Source: Methanospirillum stamsii
GTDB taxonomy: Archaea > Halobacteriota > Methanomicrobia > Methanomicrobiales > Methanospirillaceae
Assembly: GCF_046244385.1 (NCBI RefSeq)
Contig: NZ_CP176366.1
Coordinates: 3,286,001 to 3,350,000 of the forward strand
DNA length: 64,000 nucleotides
Direction: 5' to 3'
In this document: positions 52,742 to 60,787 of the stretch, piece after piece
How the letters are laid out: every line of letters begins with the position of its first letter
Numbering within the stretch: position 1 is the stretch's first letter
Program-made: the position numbers and the translations under genes
Notes under the pieces: model-generated
What the model saw: only the letters and a program-made list of their open reading frames with translations
Told to the model about the DNA's origin: nothing
Database searches by the model: none

Positions 52742-53586
52742 TGGGATTATATACCGTTCATCTGCCCCAGTGGAAAAAGGACGAGATATCAGAGATCAAA
52801 CGTCTTGCCAGTGAATACAAACTGGTAGGTCTTGTTGATATGTATGGTATCCCGGCTAAACAGGTGCAGGATATCAGGAGAAATCTTCGCGGGAAAGCCG
52901 AACTGAAGATGACCCGTAACACACTCATCGAACACGCTTTCGGTGAGCAAGGGGATCTCGGTGAGCTTTCTTCGCGTCTTTCCGGACATTCCGCTCTCAT
53001 CTTTACCAATGAAAATCCTTTCAAGCTGTACAGCATGCTTGAAAAGACGAAAACAAAGATGGCAGCACGTCCGGGAGAGACTGCACCGGAAGACATCGTC
53101 ATTTCAAAAGGACCGACCAGCTTCCGTCCTGGTCCGATCGTAGGAGAACTTCAGCAGGCCGGTATTCCTGCAGCAATTGAAGCAGGAAAAGTTACCATTC
53201 GTGAAACAAAAACGGTGGTAAAAGCCGGTCAGGAAATCAACAAGAAACTTGCTGATGCCCTCGTAAAGCTTGATATCAAACCGATGGATGTCGGTCTTGC
53301 TCTTCAGGCAGCTTTCTATGAAGGAAGCGTTTATGAAGCAGATGTCCTTGCGATCGACGAGACTGCATTCTACAACAGTATTATTTCCGCTGCAACTCAT
53401 GCATTCAACCTCTCTGTGAATGCCTGCTATCCGACCAAGGATACTGCCGGCGCCATCATAACGAAGGCTGTGCGTGAAGCACGTGGAGTAGCTGTCGAAG
53501 CTGCAGTCGCAAGCAATGATGTAATAGACGCTGTTCTTGGAAGAGCTCAGGCTCAGGCTATGGCTCTTCAGAACATAACCGGGTAA
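52741..53586 (+). CDS. rpl10: Ribosomal protein uL10 (P0)
   Basis: 281 residues: N-terminal rRNA-binding domain ('WKKDEISEIKRLASEYKLVGLVDMYGIPAKQVQDIRRNLRGKAELKMTRNTLI'), the archaeal insertion domain ('GPTSFRPGPIVGELQQAGIPAAIEAGKVTI') and a C-terminal helical spine that binds L12 dimers, ending 'RAQAQAMALQNITG'. Many archaeal P0 proteins are about 330-340 residues and end in an acidic tail with GLGALFG; that tail is missing here, though L12 keeps it. The ATG overlaps the rpl1 stop by one base. Confidence 0.96.
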   Translation: MGLYTVHLPQWKKDEISEIKRLASEYKLVGLVDMYGIPAKQVQDIRRNLRGKAELKMTRNTLIEHAFGEQGDLGELSSRLSGHSALIFTNENPFKLYSMLEKTKTKMAARPGETAPEDIVISKGPTSFRPGPIVGELQQAGIPAAIEAGKVTIRETKTVVKAGQEINKKLADALVKLDIKPMDVGLALQAAFYEGSVYEADVLAIDETAFYNSIISAATHAFNLSVNACYPTKDTAGAIITKAVREARGVAVEAAVASNDVIDAVLGRAQAQAMALQNITG

Positions 53587-53635
53587 TACCGGATGCAAAC
53601 AATACGAACAATCGGAAAATTTAGGTGAAATAATC

Positions 53636-53950
53636 ATGGAGTATGTTTACGCTGCACTCCTTCTTTTCAAAGCAGGAAAGGAGATCAACGAATCCTCTGT
53701 TCAGGCAGTACTTACTGCCGCTGGTATCGCTGTCAACGAATCACGTGTCAAGGCACTTGTTGCATCTCTCGATGGTGTAGACATTGAAGAGGCCATCAGC
53801 AAGGCAGCCGCAGCACCGGTAGCAGTCGCAGCCGCAGCACCAGCAGGTGGAGCAGCACCAGCAGCTGCTGCAGCAGAAGAAGCACCGGCAGAAGACAAGA
53901 AGGCTGAAGAAGAAAGTGGAATGGCAGGGCTCGGTGCCCTGTTCGGATAA
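53636..53950 (+). CDS. rpl12: Ribosomal protein P1/L12
   Basis: 104 residues. N-terminal dimerisation domain 'MEYVYAALLLFKAGKEINESSVQAVLTAAGIAVNESRVKALVASLDGVDIEEAI', an Ala/Pro hinge (about 60-85), an acidic stretch and the conserved end 'GMAGLGALFG' that recruits translation factors. Located at the end of the operon, with a GGTGA ribosome binding site 10 bases before the ATG and a T-run terminator just after the stop. Confidence 0.97.
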   Translation: MEYVYAALLLFKAGKEINESSVQAVLTAAGIAVNESRVKALVASLDGVDIEEAISKAAAAPVAVAAAAPAGGAAPAAAAAEEAPAEDKKAEEESGMAGLGALFG

Positions 53951-53956
53951 ATTTTC

Positions 53957-53966
53957 TTTTTTTTTT
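53957..53966 (+). terminator. Poly-T terminator of the ribosomal operon
   Basis: Ten consecutive T six bases after the rpl12 stop, in the right place for archaeal intrinsic termination, and before the convergent phosphatase gene. Confidence 0.65.
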
Positions 53967-54016
53967 ACACGAGAAATCAGATTTTATACTGATTTATTAA
54001 AAATAGTTTTACTTGG

Positions 54017-54913
54017 TTATATCAGGGAGATCCCCGGATACACCGGAGTGATATTCTCAAATGGCACTCCCATCTTCTGAAGTACAGTCGGAACGATATC
54101 CTTCTGGTCACCAGTCTCATTGAGACCTAGTTCATTTGTAATTAACCAGAGGTCATTTTGCCCGGCATCATCTGTCTGACCGGAATTAAACCCGTGATCA
54201 GTAGTAATAAAAATCATCGTGTTTTCTGCAACACCTGCATCCCGTACTGCGTTCAGAATCATCCCGGTTCCGGCATCAACATTGATTATCTGGTCCAGTT
54301 GTTTTTGTGTTCCTGCTCCGAATGCGTATCCTGAATCTGCAGCATCCCTGAAATGGATAAAAATAAAAAACCGTCCCTGGTTAGCAAAATGATGGACTGC
54401 TTCAGTAGCTACTGACCCGACCAGTCCTGCATCACTATTCTTATCATAATAATAATCAACTATCTTTCCGGCATGATAAAAAGGAAGACCATGTAATGAA
54501 CCAAGACTTTTCTCCTGGGATGCAATAATTCCGGTAAATATGGTATCTTCACCAAGACTATCCTCAAGTCGTTCAAACAAAGTAAGCCCGGAAGGAATTT
54601 CCTTGTACCGCATGCTCTTAAACACTCCGGTTATTTCAGGAGGATATCCCGTTAGCATCTGTGCATGACCAGACATAGTATCAGGAAAATGATCCGTGAT
54701 TGAAAGATTCACAAAACTACCGTTTTTATAAATTCCAGTAAGGTTTTGTAATTTTCCTGAATCCATCAGTTCCAAAAGAGGATCTTTTGACACTCCGTCC
54801 CAACTGATAAGAATAGCATTGGGTTCCTCGGTTTTCCCGGATACTATCCCGGTTGAAATTATTATAATTATAAGACAAAGGTTGATAAAATAGAAATTTT
54901 TTAGTTTTTTCAT
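54017..54913 (-). CDS. Exported alkaline-phosphatase-superfamily hydrolase
   Basis: 298 residues from ATG 54913, which gives a signal peptide ('NFYFINLCLIIIIISTGIVSG'). An earlier in-frame start at 54949 would overlap msrA. Features: metal-binding 'AILISWDGVSKDPLLELM', nucleophile region 'DHFPDTMSGHAQMLTGYPPEITGVFKS' (Thr/Ser after Asp-Thr-Met), 'IFIHFRDAADSGYAFGAG' and 'MIFITTDHGFNSG' (DHG metal site). This fits type I phosphodiesterase/sulfatase-like enzymes acting outside the cell. It follows msrA by four bases and is probably cotranscribed. Confidence 0.8.
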   Translation of the reverse strand: MKKLKNFYFINLCLIIIIISTGIVSGKTEEPNAILISWDGVSKDPLLELMDSGKLQNLTGIYKNGSFVNLSITDHFPDTMSGHAQMLTGYPPEITGVFKSMRYKEIPSGLTLFERLEDSLGEDTIFTGIIASQEKSLGSLHGLPFYHAGKIVDYYYDKNSDAGLVGSVATEAVHHFANQGRFFIFIHFRDAADSGYAFGAGTQKQLDQIINVDAGTGMILNAVRDAGVAENTMIFITTDHGFNSGQTDDAGQNDLWLITNELGLNETGDQKDIVPTVLQKMGVPFENITPVYPGISLI

Positions 54914-54917
54914 AAAT

Positions 54918-55394
54918 TCACAAATTCCCTGGCCCGTACCGTTGGGCAATTTTTTGAAAGTATGATTGGTGATATTCTTCCGCAGGCCAGAACTCCGGAG
55001 CCGGTAGCACCTGAGTTACTATCTTCTTTTCATAAAGGTCGGATTTTTCCAGATCACGAATGAATTTTTCAGCGATATTTTTCTGTTCATCGGTGGTATA
55101 AAAAATTACTGACCTGTACTGTGTTCCAATATCAGGTCCCTGCCTGTTTAATTCTGTAGGATTGTGATTAGAAAAAAAGATATCCAGAAGTTGATGATAT
55201 TGAATTTTTGTGTAATCAAATTCTATTGCAACCGTTTCAGCATGACCAGTTGAATCAGAACAAACCTCCTGATAGGTAGGATCCTGCGTAGTTCCTCCCA
55301 TATACCCAACCTGGGTCCGGATTACTCCAGGAATTTGTTGGAAAACGGCTTCCATTCCCCAAAAACATCCTCCTGCAAAAAAGGCGAAGGCCAT
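54918..55394 (-). CDS. msrA: Peptide methionine sulfoxide reductase MsrA
   Basis: 158 residues with the catalytic 'FFAGGCFWGMEAVFQQIPGV' (active Cys in GCFWG), 'TQVGYMGGTTQDPTYQEVCSDSTGHAETVAIEFDY', 'NPTELNRQGPDIGTQYRSVIFY' and 'FWPAEEYHQSYF'. It reduces Met-S-sulfoxide in proteins. The usual distal recycling cysteines near the C-terminus are absent, so recycling may use an external thiol. The gene begins 46 bases from the divergent DUF3821 gene. Confidence 0.95.
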   Translation of the reverse strand: MAFAFFAGGCFWGMEAVFQQIPGVIRTQVGYMGGTTQDPTYQEVCSDSTGHAETVAIEFDYTKIQYHQLLDIFFSNHNPTELNRQGPDIGTQYRSVIFYTTDEQKNIAEKFIRDLEKSDLYEKKIVTQVLPAPEFWPAEEYHQSYFQKIAQRYGPGNL

Positions 55395-55476
55395 ATAATA
55401 AAGTTATATCATAGTGACTATTTAGTGACTGGTATCAGAAGTGAAATCTATATACTCAAAACCTCATTTGTTCATT

Positions 55477-56517
55477 ATGAACAATATCATAAAAGTTGGA
55501 GTGGCATTATTATTTCTTGCACTAATCAGTGTTCCATGTATCGGAGAACTCACCTCCATCCGGGCGGGGGGAACGGTTTTTCTTGGTGAGGAGGGTCTTG
55601 ATATCACCGCTTCAGGAGTTGTTGACGGTGACCGGATTGGATGGTGGGCTCCGGGTAGTTCTGTCACTTCTGAACCAACTGATGTTGTTACCATCTCTTC
55701 ACCTGATTCCTTTTATGTATCTCCCTCTACCTTTTCCGGAAAAGAAGGACTTTGGTACACCTGGCCAGGAAAAATCCCGGTATTCCAGGTAAAACAACCA
55801 AAAATATCTATCCGGGTATATGATGAAACTGCAGACTTTGATGGGACAGGAAAATGGATCCCCCGGGGAGATGCCATCTCTTTCAGAATTTCCTCTAACG
55901 TTTTTGAAGCAAATTCACGGGGTGGTTCGTCTGGCCAGGCAGATGTTGTCCTTATGAGTCCTGAAGGAGCGAAATATTCCTCAGTATCTGGTCCTTCCGG
56001 ATCATTCAGTTTAGAGGGAATACCTCTTACATCCTCTCTTACCAATACCGGACCTGTCTGGAGCACTGGAGGTGTTGATACCGGAACCTGGACCGTTCGT
56101 GCAGAACTTTCTATGAACCGGATTAAGGATAATCTGCCGGACATTGGGGAGGGCGTATCTGAAACAATGGAAGTTCTCATTCAGAATGTAAATCCCCTCA
56201 TTAAATCTGATGTTGCAATAGAAATCGGAGATAGCGCAGATACGAAGTTGCCAGTTAAAGAAGTAACAAGAGTTATAACTCCTCTTCCTACCATCACTGT
56301 AATTCCTAAGACACCTCTTCCAACGGTTCAAAAAACAGAACAGACTCCTGTGCCTGTAACTACAATGCCCAACACAACAATTCCCGCTGCAACACCTGTA
56401 CCTTCAGAAGAACCACCAGTAACAACATCCCCGTTACCTGAAACCACTCAATCCCCAATAGGATTTTTACCAATTCTTGGGGGAATTCTTTTTATGATCC
56501 TAGTCCGGAGATCATGA
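55477..56517 (+). CDS. DUF3821 surface protein with C-terminal anchor
   Basis: 346 residues from ATG 55477 (a GTG at 55441 would add 12 residues before the signal peptide). A signal peptide (about 5-25) is followed by the methanogen-specific DUF3821 domain: 'TSIRAGGTVFLGEEGLDIT', 'DRIGWWAPGSSV', 'SPDSFYVSPSTFSGKEGLWYTWPG' and 'FQVKQPKISIRVYD'. After it come a second beta region, a Pro/Thr-rich stalk (about 270-325) and a C-terminal hydrophobic helix with 'VRRS'. The stalk plus helix suggests a cell-surface glycoprotein held in the membrane or processed by an archaeosortase-like enzyme. Confidence 0.82.
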   Translation: MNNIIKVGVALLFLALISVPCIGELTSIRAGGTVFLGEEGLDITASGVVDGDRIGWWAPGSSVTSEPTDVVTISSPDSFYVSPSTFSGKEGLWYTWPGKIPVFQVKQPKISIRVYDETADFDGTGKWIPRGDAISFRISSNVFEANSRGGSSGQADVVLMSPEGAKYSSVSGPSGSFSLEGIPLTSSLTNTGPVWSTGGVDTGTWTVRAELSMNRIKDNLPDIGEGVSETMEVLIQNVNPLIKSDVAIEIGDSADTKLPVKEVTRVITPLPTITVIPKTPLPTVQKTEQTPVPVTTMPNTTIPAATPVPSEEPPVTTSPLPETTQSPIGFLPILGGILFMILVRRS

Positions 56518-56560
56518 AAAGAACAGGATCCTTTTTTACTCATTCCTACCAGTATATTTC

Positions 56561-57079
56561 ATGAATCTTGGATCAACGATTATCAAATCCCGGAGGAGTG
56601 TCAGATCATATACAAACACTCCAATTAATGATGAAATTATCAAGGAAACGCTGGAATGCGGACGTTTAGCACCAACCGCAATGAATTTACAACCCTGGCT
56701 TTTGGGAGTAGTAACTGACCGCGATCTCCTCTCACAAATTGCAGCAATTACGGATCATGGAAAATTCATTGCTGATGCTGCAGTGTGTTTTGTCACCTGC
56801 GGTGACAAAAATGCAAAATATTATCTTGAAGACTGCTCTGCTGCTACTATGAACATGATTACCTGTCTTCAGGGATATGGAGTAGGTACATGCTGGGTTG
56901 CTGGTGACAAAAAGGAATATGCACCAAAAATCGCCTCATTACTTCAGATACCAGAGCCCTATTCCATTGTTTCTCTCATTCCGGCAGGGTTCCCAAAAGA
57001 AGTACATGTGCCCCAGAAAAAACCAGGCAAAGAAATTTTCTTCACAAACCAGTGGACACCAGATGTAGATAAAAAATAA
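56561..57079 (+). CDS. Nitroreductase-family flavoprotein
   Basis: 172 residues: 'IIKSRRSVRSYTNTPINDEIIKETLECGRLAPTAMNLQPWLLGVV' at the FMN-binding N-terminus, 'DCSAATMNMITCLQGYGVGTCWVAGDKKEYAPKIASLLQIPEPYSIVSLIPAGFP' and a C-terminal 'EIFFTNQW'. This short form of the nitroreductase family binds FMN and reduces nitro, quinone or other substrates with NAD(P)H. The natural substrate is unknown. It converges on the subtilase gene with six bases between their ends. Confidence 0.88.
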   Translation: MNLGSTIIKSRRSVRSYTNTPINDEIIKETLECGRLAPTAMNLQPWLLGVVTDRDLLSQIAAITDHGKFIADAAVCFVTCGDKNAKYYLEDCSAATMNMITCLQGYGVGTCWVAGDKKEYAPKIASLLQIPEPYSIVSLIPAGFPKEVHVPQKKPGKEIFFTNQWTPDVDKK

Positions 57080-57084
57080 TTTTT

Positions 57085-58725
57085 TTATATTGATTTAAAC
57101 AGCGTTACTACATCAGTATAATCTATTCTTCCATTTCCGGAAAAGTCAAAAACAGTAACCGGTTCATTTGAACTTATCCAGGTCATCTGTTTAAAAAATA
57201 ATACTACATCTGAAAAATCAGTCCTGCTGTTTCCATTAACGTCTTCGTATTTTCCATCACCATTCAGATCTTTTGGAGCATTACTCTGACCAGGAAGTGC
57301 CACAACTCCTGACGATGAACCTCCTCCGAGAGCCTTAAGTACATTAATCCGGCCACCTGAAACTGTTTTTCCGGAGAATGCTGATAATTTATCAACACTA
57401 CTCAAAATTTTCGTTTTCAGGGCCGACGGAGTAAGAGAAGAATCCTTTGACAGAAGAAGTGCTGCAAGACCGGCAACATGTGGTGTAGCCATCGATGTTC
57501 CTTTCATCTTCACATACTGATGACCCAGAGCAGTCGGATAGGTAGACATGATCCAGTCACCAGGTGCTGCCAGATCAACCGAACTGGCCCCGTAATTTGA
57601 GAAAGATGGAATTCCATCATCATCGTCTGAGGCTGCCACAGATATAATCTGGTCCGAACTAAATCCTGAAGGGTAATGAGGGGTTATATCATTATTCGAT
57701 CCGGCATTTCCTGCTGCACAGGCAAATAATACATTTGTTGACGAGATAGCATCCCCTAATGCCTGACTCTTTGCAGTTCCCCCCCAGGAGCAACTGATTA
57801 CATCTGCACCCATCCGCCGGGCATATGCAATTGCATTCAGTGACGCAGCAGTATCTCCGTTTCCATCTGCCCGGAGAAACTTAAGGGGCATAATCTTTAC
57901 TTTCCAACTTAATCCTGCAATACCCACACCATTATTTCCAATTGCACCTATCACTCCGGCGCAGTGGGTTCCATGACCATTGTCATCCATAGGATCATTA
58001 TCATTATTGATAAAATCGTACCCATGAACATCATCGATGTACCCGTTTCCATCATCATCAATGCCATTACCTGCTATCTCACCAGGATTTGTCCAGATAT
58101 TTGCAGCAAGGTCCGGATGAGTATAATCCACACCGGTATCAATTACAGCAACTACAATAGAATCAGAACCGGTGGTGATATCCCATCCTTTGGCGGCACT
58201 AATGTCAGCCCCGCTCTTCCCACCGGTCTGTCCGGTATTGGTAAGACCCCATTGATCTGAGAATTTTGGATCGTTAGGATAAGATAGTGCAGATATTTCA
58301 CCAGTATCATTCTCATTCGCTGGTTCAGTCTCTGGAAGTGACAGTGAAATGATGAAATTTGGTTCAGCATATGCCACATAGGGAGATTGCTCCAGTTCTT
58401 CAATTGCCTCTTTTACCGAGAGTGAACCTGAGATATCCAGAGCCTGCAGATTAGATAATCCTTCAGCTGAAAAATCCGTAGCAACTTCGGCTCCGAGTGC
58501 CTCAAGAGCTACCGGACCAGTTCCCTCTGCAGCAAGAGCGGCAACACTGCCATCTTTATATTTTACAATCAGTTCGCCTGGAACATATGCAGCGGTTGTT
58601 TCCGGTGATTGAACTGTCGGAGTGACATTTTGTTCATCACCAAGAACTGCACATGAAAAGCCGGTTATAAGAAATCCTGATAAAATTAACAGTTTCACTA
58701 CTACTGTAAGATGCGCGAAATGCAT
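57085..58725 (-). CDS. Secreted subtilisin-like protease (S8) with dockerin-type C-terminus
   Basis: 546 residues from ATG 58725, preceded by GGGGGATGAAT; an ATG six bases upstream is as likely, and a much longer frame to 58779 is not. Signal peptide, then an Inhibitor_I9-like propeptide ('PGELIVKYKDGSVAAL…YVAYAEPNF'), then the S8 domain with Asp in 'VVAVIDTGVDYTHPDL', His in 'DDNGHGTHCAGVIGA' and Ser in 'MKGTSMATPHVAGLAALL'. The end has paired Ca-binding loops 'DLNGDGKYEDVNGNSRTDFSDVVLFF' and 'DFSGNGRIDYTDVVTLFKS', the dockerin type I pattern. It probably acts outside the cell; the dockerin may hold it to a surface protein. Confidence 0.92.
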   Translation of the reverse strand: MHFAHLTVVVKLLILSGFLITGFSCAVLGDEQNVTPTVQSPETTAAYVPGELIVKYKDGSVAALAAEGTGPVALEALGAEVATDFSAEGLSNLQALDISGSLSVKEAIEELEQSPYVAYAEPNFIISLSLPETEPANENDTGEISALSYPNDPKFSDQWGLTNTGQTGGKSGADISAAKGWDITTGSDSIVVAVIDTGVDYTHPDLAANIWTNPGEIAGNGIDDDGNGYIDDVHGYDFINNDNDPMDDNGHGTHCAGVIGAIGNNGVGIAGLSWKVKIMPLKFLRADGNGDTAASLNAIAYARRMGADVISCSWGGTAKSQALGDAISSTNVLFACAAGNAGSNNDITPHYPSGFSSDQIISVAASDDDDGIPSFSNYGASSVDLAAPGDWIMSTYPTALGHQYVKMKGTSMATPHVAGLAALLLSKDSSLTPSALKTKILSSVDKLSAFSGKTVSGGRINVLKALGGGSSSGVVALPGQSNAPKDLNGDGKYEDVNGNSRTDFSDVVLFFKQMTWISSNEPVTVFDFSGNGRIDYTDVVTLFKSI

Positions 58726-58887
58726 ATTCATCCCCCACTCAAATCGTTTCACCAGACACGATGTACTAGGATCTATCAATTCAGAGAGATTTAAGTATCT
58801 TCTCTGTTGTCATTCGCATGAATGAAAAAAAGCATGGATAACACAAAAAACGGGAACTGTTATCTTACAAACAGGAGACGTAATTCT

Positions 58888-60174
58888 ATGAATCGACCGG
58901 TGCTCCAGGTCGCGCTGGATCTTGTAGAACTGGACAGGGCAGTGACTATTGCCGGTGAAGCAGTTGCCGGTGGTGCGGACTGGCTGGAAGCTGGAACCCC
59001 ACTCATTAAGAGTGAAGGAATGCGGGCAGTTTCTACATTAAAAGCCACATATCCGGATCATACCATAATTGCGGACATGAAAACGGCAGATACCGGTGCC
59101 ATTGAAGTAGAGATGGCTGCTAAATCAGGAGCGGATATTGTCTGTGTTCTTGGTGCATCTGATGATTCTGTCATCGCCGAATCTGTCCGAGCTGCACGAA
59201 AATATGGCGTCAAAATTATGGCTGACCTGATTTCTGTCACCAATCCTGCTATTAGAGCATCAGAACTGGAACAACTGGGAGTAGATTATCTTTGTGCCCA
59301 TACCGGCATAGATCAGCAGATGACCGGAACCGACTCGCTTGATCTCTTGCTTAAAGTTATACATGAAGTAACCATTCCTGTAGCAGCAGCAGGTGGAATA
59401 TCTGAAAAAACCTCCCCCGGAGCAATAGCAGCCGGAGCAAAAATTGTGATTGTTGGGGGATCAATTATCAGGTCTTCCGATGTTTCTGGTTCTACGCGCA
59501 GAATCCGCGAAGCTATGGACAAACCATTGCCCTACTCAGGTCCTTCTAAAAATAAGGATGAGGAGATTCGTGAAATTCTCACCCTGGTATCTTCATCCAA
59601 TGTATCAGATGCTATGCACAGGAAGGGGGCAATGACCGGGCTTTTTTCTGTTTGTCAGGGAACAAAAGCGGTTGGAAAAGCAGTAACAGTTCAGACTTTT
59701 GCCGGTGACTGGGCAAAACCGGTTGAAGCAATTGATCTGGCCGGGCCAGGGGATATCATTGTCATCAATAATGACCAGGGAACACGCATTGCACCATGGG
59801 GAGAACTTGCTACGATCTCCTGTATTAATCGGGGCATATCCGGCGTAGTAATAGACGGAGCAGCACGTGATATTGATGATATCAGAAAGATGAAATTTCC
59901 CATCTGGGTACGGGCACTCGCTCCCAATGCAGGTGAACCCAAAGGGTTTGGAGAGATAGGGGCCGAGATATCCTGTTGCGGACAGACGGTAAACCCGGGA
60001 GACTGGATCATTGGGGATGATAGTGGTGTTGTTGTTATTCCTAAAACCCGTGCTTATGAAATTACCCGAAGGGCTAAAGAGGTTTATAATACTGAACTGA
60101 GAATCCGGGAAGAGCTGCACCGGGGAAAGAGCCTCTCCCAGGTAATGAATCTTATCCGCTGGGAAAAAAAATAA
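58888..60174 (+). CDS. Bifunctional 3-hexulose-6-phosphate synthase / RraA-like protein
   Basis: 428 residues from ATG 58888, which has AGGAGAC 10 bases upstream; the frame is open to 58822 but without a signal. The N-terminal domain (about 1-210) is Hps: 'LQVALDLVELDRAVTIAGEAVAGGADWLEAGTPLIKSEGM', 'IIADMKTADTGAIEVEMAAKSGAD' and 'VDYLCAHTGIDQQM'. The C-terminal domain (about 225-420) is RraA-like: 'SSNVSDAMHRKGAMTGL', 'PGDIIVINNDQGTRIAPWGELATISCINRGISGVVIDGAARDIDDI'. Hps makes hexulose-6-phosphate from formaldehyde and ribulose-5-phosphate and in methanogens is used in reverse for pentose supply. The RraA half is a ring-forming protein, possibly an aldolase relative. This fusion is known in methanogens. 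Confidence 0.93.
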   Translation: MNRPVLQVALDLVELDRAVTIAGEAVAGGADWLEAGTPLIKSEGMRAVSTLKATYPDHTIIADMKTADTGAIEVEMAAKSGADIVCVLGASDDSVIAESVRAARKYGVKIMADLISVTNPAIRASELEQLGVDYLCAHTGIDQQMTGTDSLDLLLKVIHEVTIPVAAAGGISEKTSPGAIAAGAKIVIVGGSIIRSSDVSGSTRRIREAMDKPLPYSGPSKNKDEEIREILTLVSSSNVSDAMHRKGAMTGLFSVCQGTKAVGKAVTVQTFAGDWAKPVEAIDLAGPGDIIVINNDQGTRIAPWGELATISCINRGISGVVIDGAARDIDDIRKMKFPIWVRALAPNAGEPKGFGEIGAEISCCGQTVNPGDWIIGDDSGVVVIPKTRAYEITRRAKEVYNTELRIREELHRGKSLSQVMNLIRWEKK

Positions 60175-60220
60175 TCTGTTTTTCTTCTTTTCTCATATTT
60201 TATACGTCTCTTATCCGCAG

Positions 60221-60230
60221 AAAATATATA
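60221..60230 (+). promoter_or_regulatory. TATA box of the marR-MFS operon
   Basis: AAAATATATA, 30-39 bases before the MarR ATG and touching the left arm of the palindromic operator. Confidence 0.6.
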
Positions 60231-60252
60231 GTTACTAAATCATTTAGTAACT
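60230..60252. promoter_or_regulatory. Palindromic MarR operator
   Basis: AGTTACTAAA (60230-60239) and TTTAGTAACT (60243-60252) are perfect inverted arms with a 3-base spacer. The site begins at the end of the TATA box and ends 7 bases before the MarR start codon, so a bound dimer would cover the transcription start. The size and placement fit autorepression by the MarR protein encoded just downstream. Confidence 0.75.
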
Positions 60253-60259
60253 AAGCATT

Positions 60260-60787
60260 ATGGATGATGATAAAAAATTTCGGGATCTGTACCAGGTCTG
60301 GATGCGAATCATAAATAAACTGAATGAATCGGAAAAACTTCCCAGAAATTTTGGAATCGATCAACTTATCTCTCCTTCTGATATTCACCTCCTGCAGGCA
60401 ATAGGTGATAATCCAGAGAGTAATGGCCGAAACATTTCAGAAATTCTTGGTATCACACCAGGTGCAGCGTCTCAGCAATTAACAAAATTATCAAAACGTG
60501 GACTTATAACAAAAGTCAGAGGACAAAAAAATGAAAAAGAGATCTCTCTGAAACTTACCCCTTTGGGAAAAACCGCATATGACAATCATGCAATTATTCA
60601 TGAAAAGGTTTACCAGAAAATTATCAATCGAATTGGCTTACTTTCTCCCGATGAACTTTGCATGCTGGAACGCGTTTTAATTGCTGTAGAATCAGTGTAT
60701 GATGAACGAATCGAAGAGGTAAGAGAAAGTCTCTCATTATGCGGGAGAAAATCATCCAAATGTCAACCAAGGGAGCTGAATACATGA
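60260..60787 (+). CDS. MarR-family transcriptional regulator
   Basis: 175 residues. The winged-helix core is 'ISPSDIHLLQAIGDNPESNGRNISEILGITPGAASQQLTKLSKRGLITKVRGQKNEKEISLKLTPLGKTAYDNHAIIHEK', with the wing 'RGQKNEKEISLKLT', flanked by dimerisation helices at both ends. It probably represses itself and the MFS transporter through the palindrome at 60230-60252 and is released by a small-molecule ligand. Its stop overlaps the transporter's start (ATGA), which makes the pair a translational unit. Confidence 0.93.
   Translation: MDDDKKFRDLYQVWMRIINKLNESEKLPRNFGIDQLISPSDIHLLQAIGDNPESNGRNISEILGITPGAASQQLTKLSKRGLITKVRGQKNEKEISLKLTPLGKTAYDNHAIIHEKVYQKIINRIGLLSPDELCMLERVLIAVESVYDERIEEVRESLSLCGRKSSKCQPRELNT

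Noticed and set aside
49706..53637. Antisense open frames opposite ftsZ, rpl11, rpl1, rpl10 and rpl12 (up to 177 codons)
   Set aside because: They lie fully opposite strongly conserved genes, match no family and follow from the codon bias of the real strand.
59605..60120. 171-codon minus-strand frame opposite the Hps-RraA gene
   Set aside because: Antisense to the conserved RraA domain; composition typical of a mirror frame.
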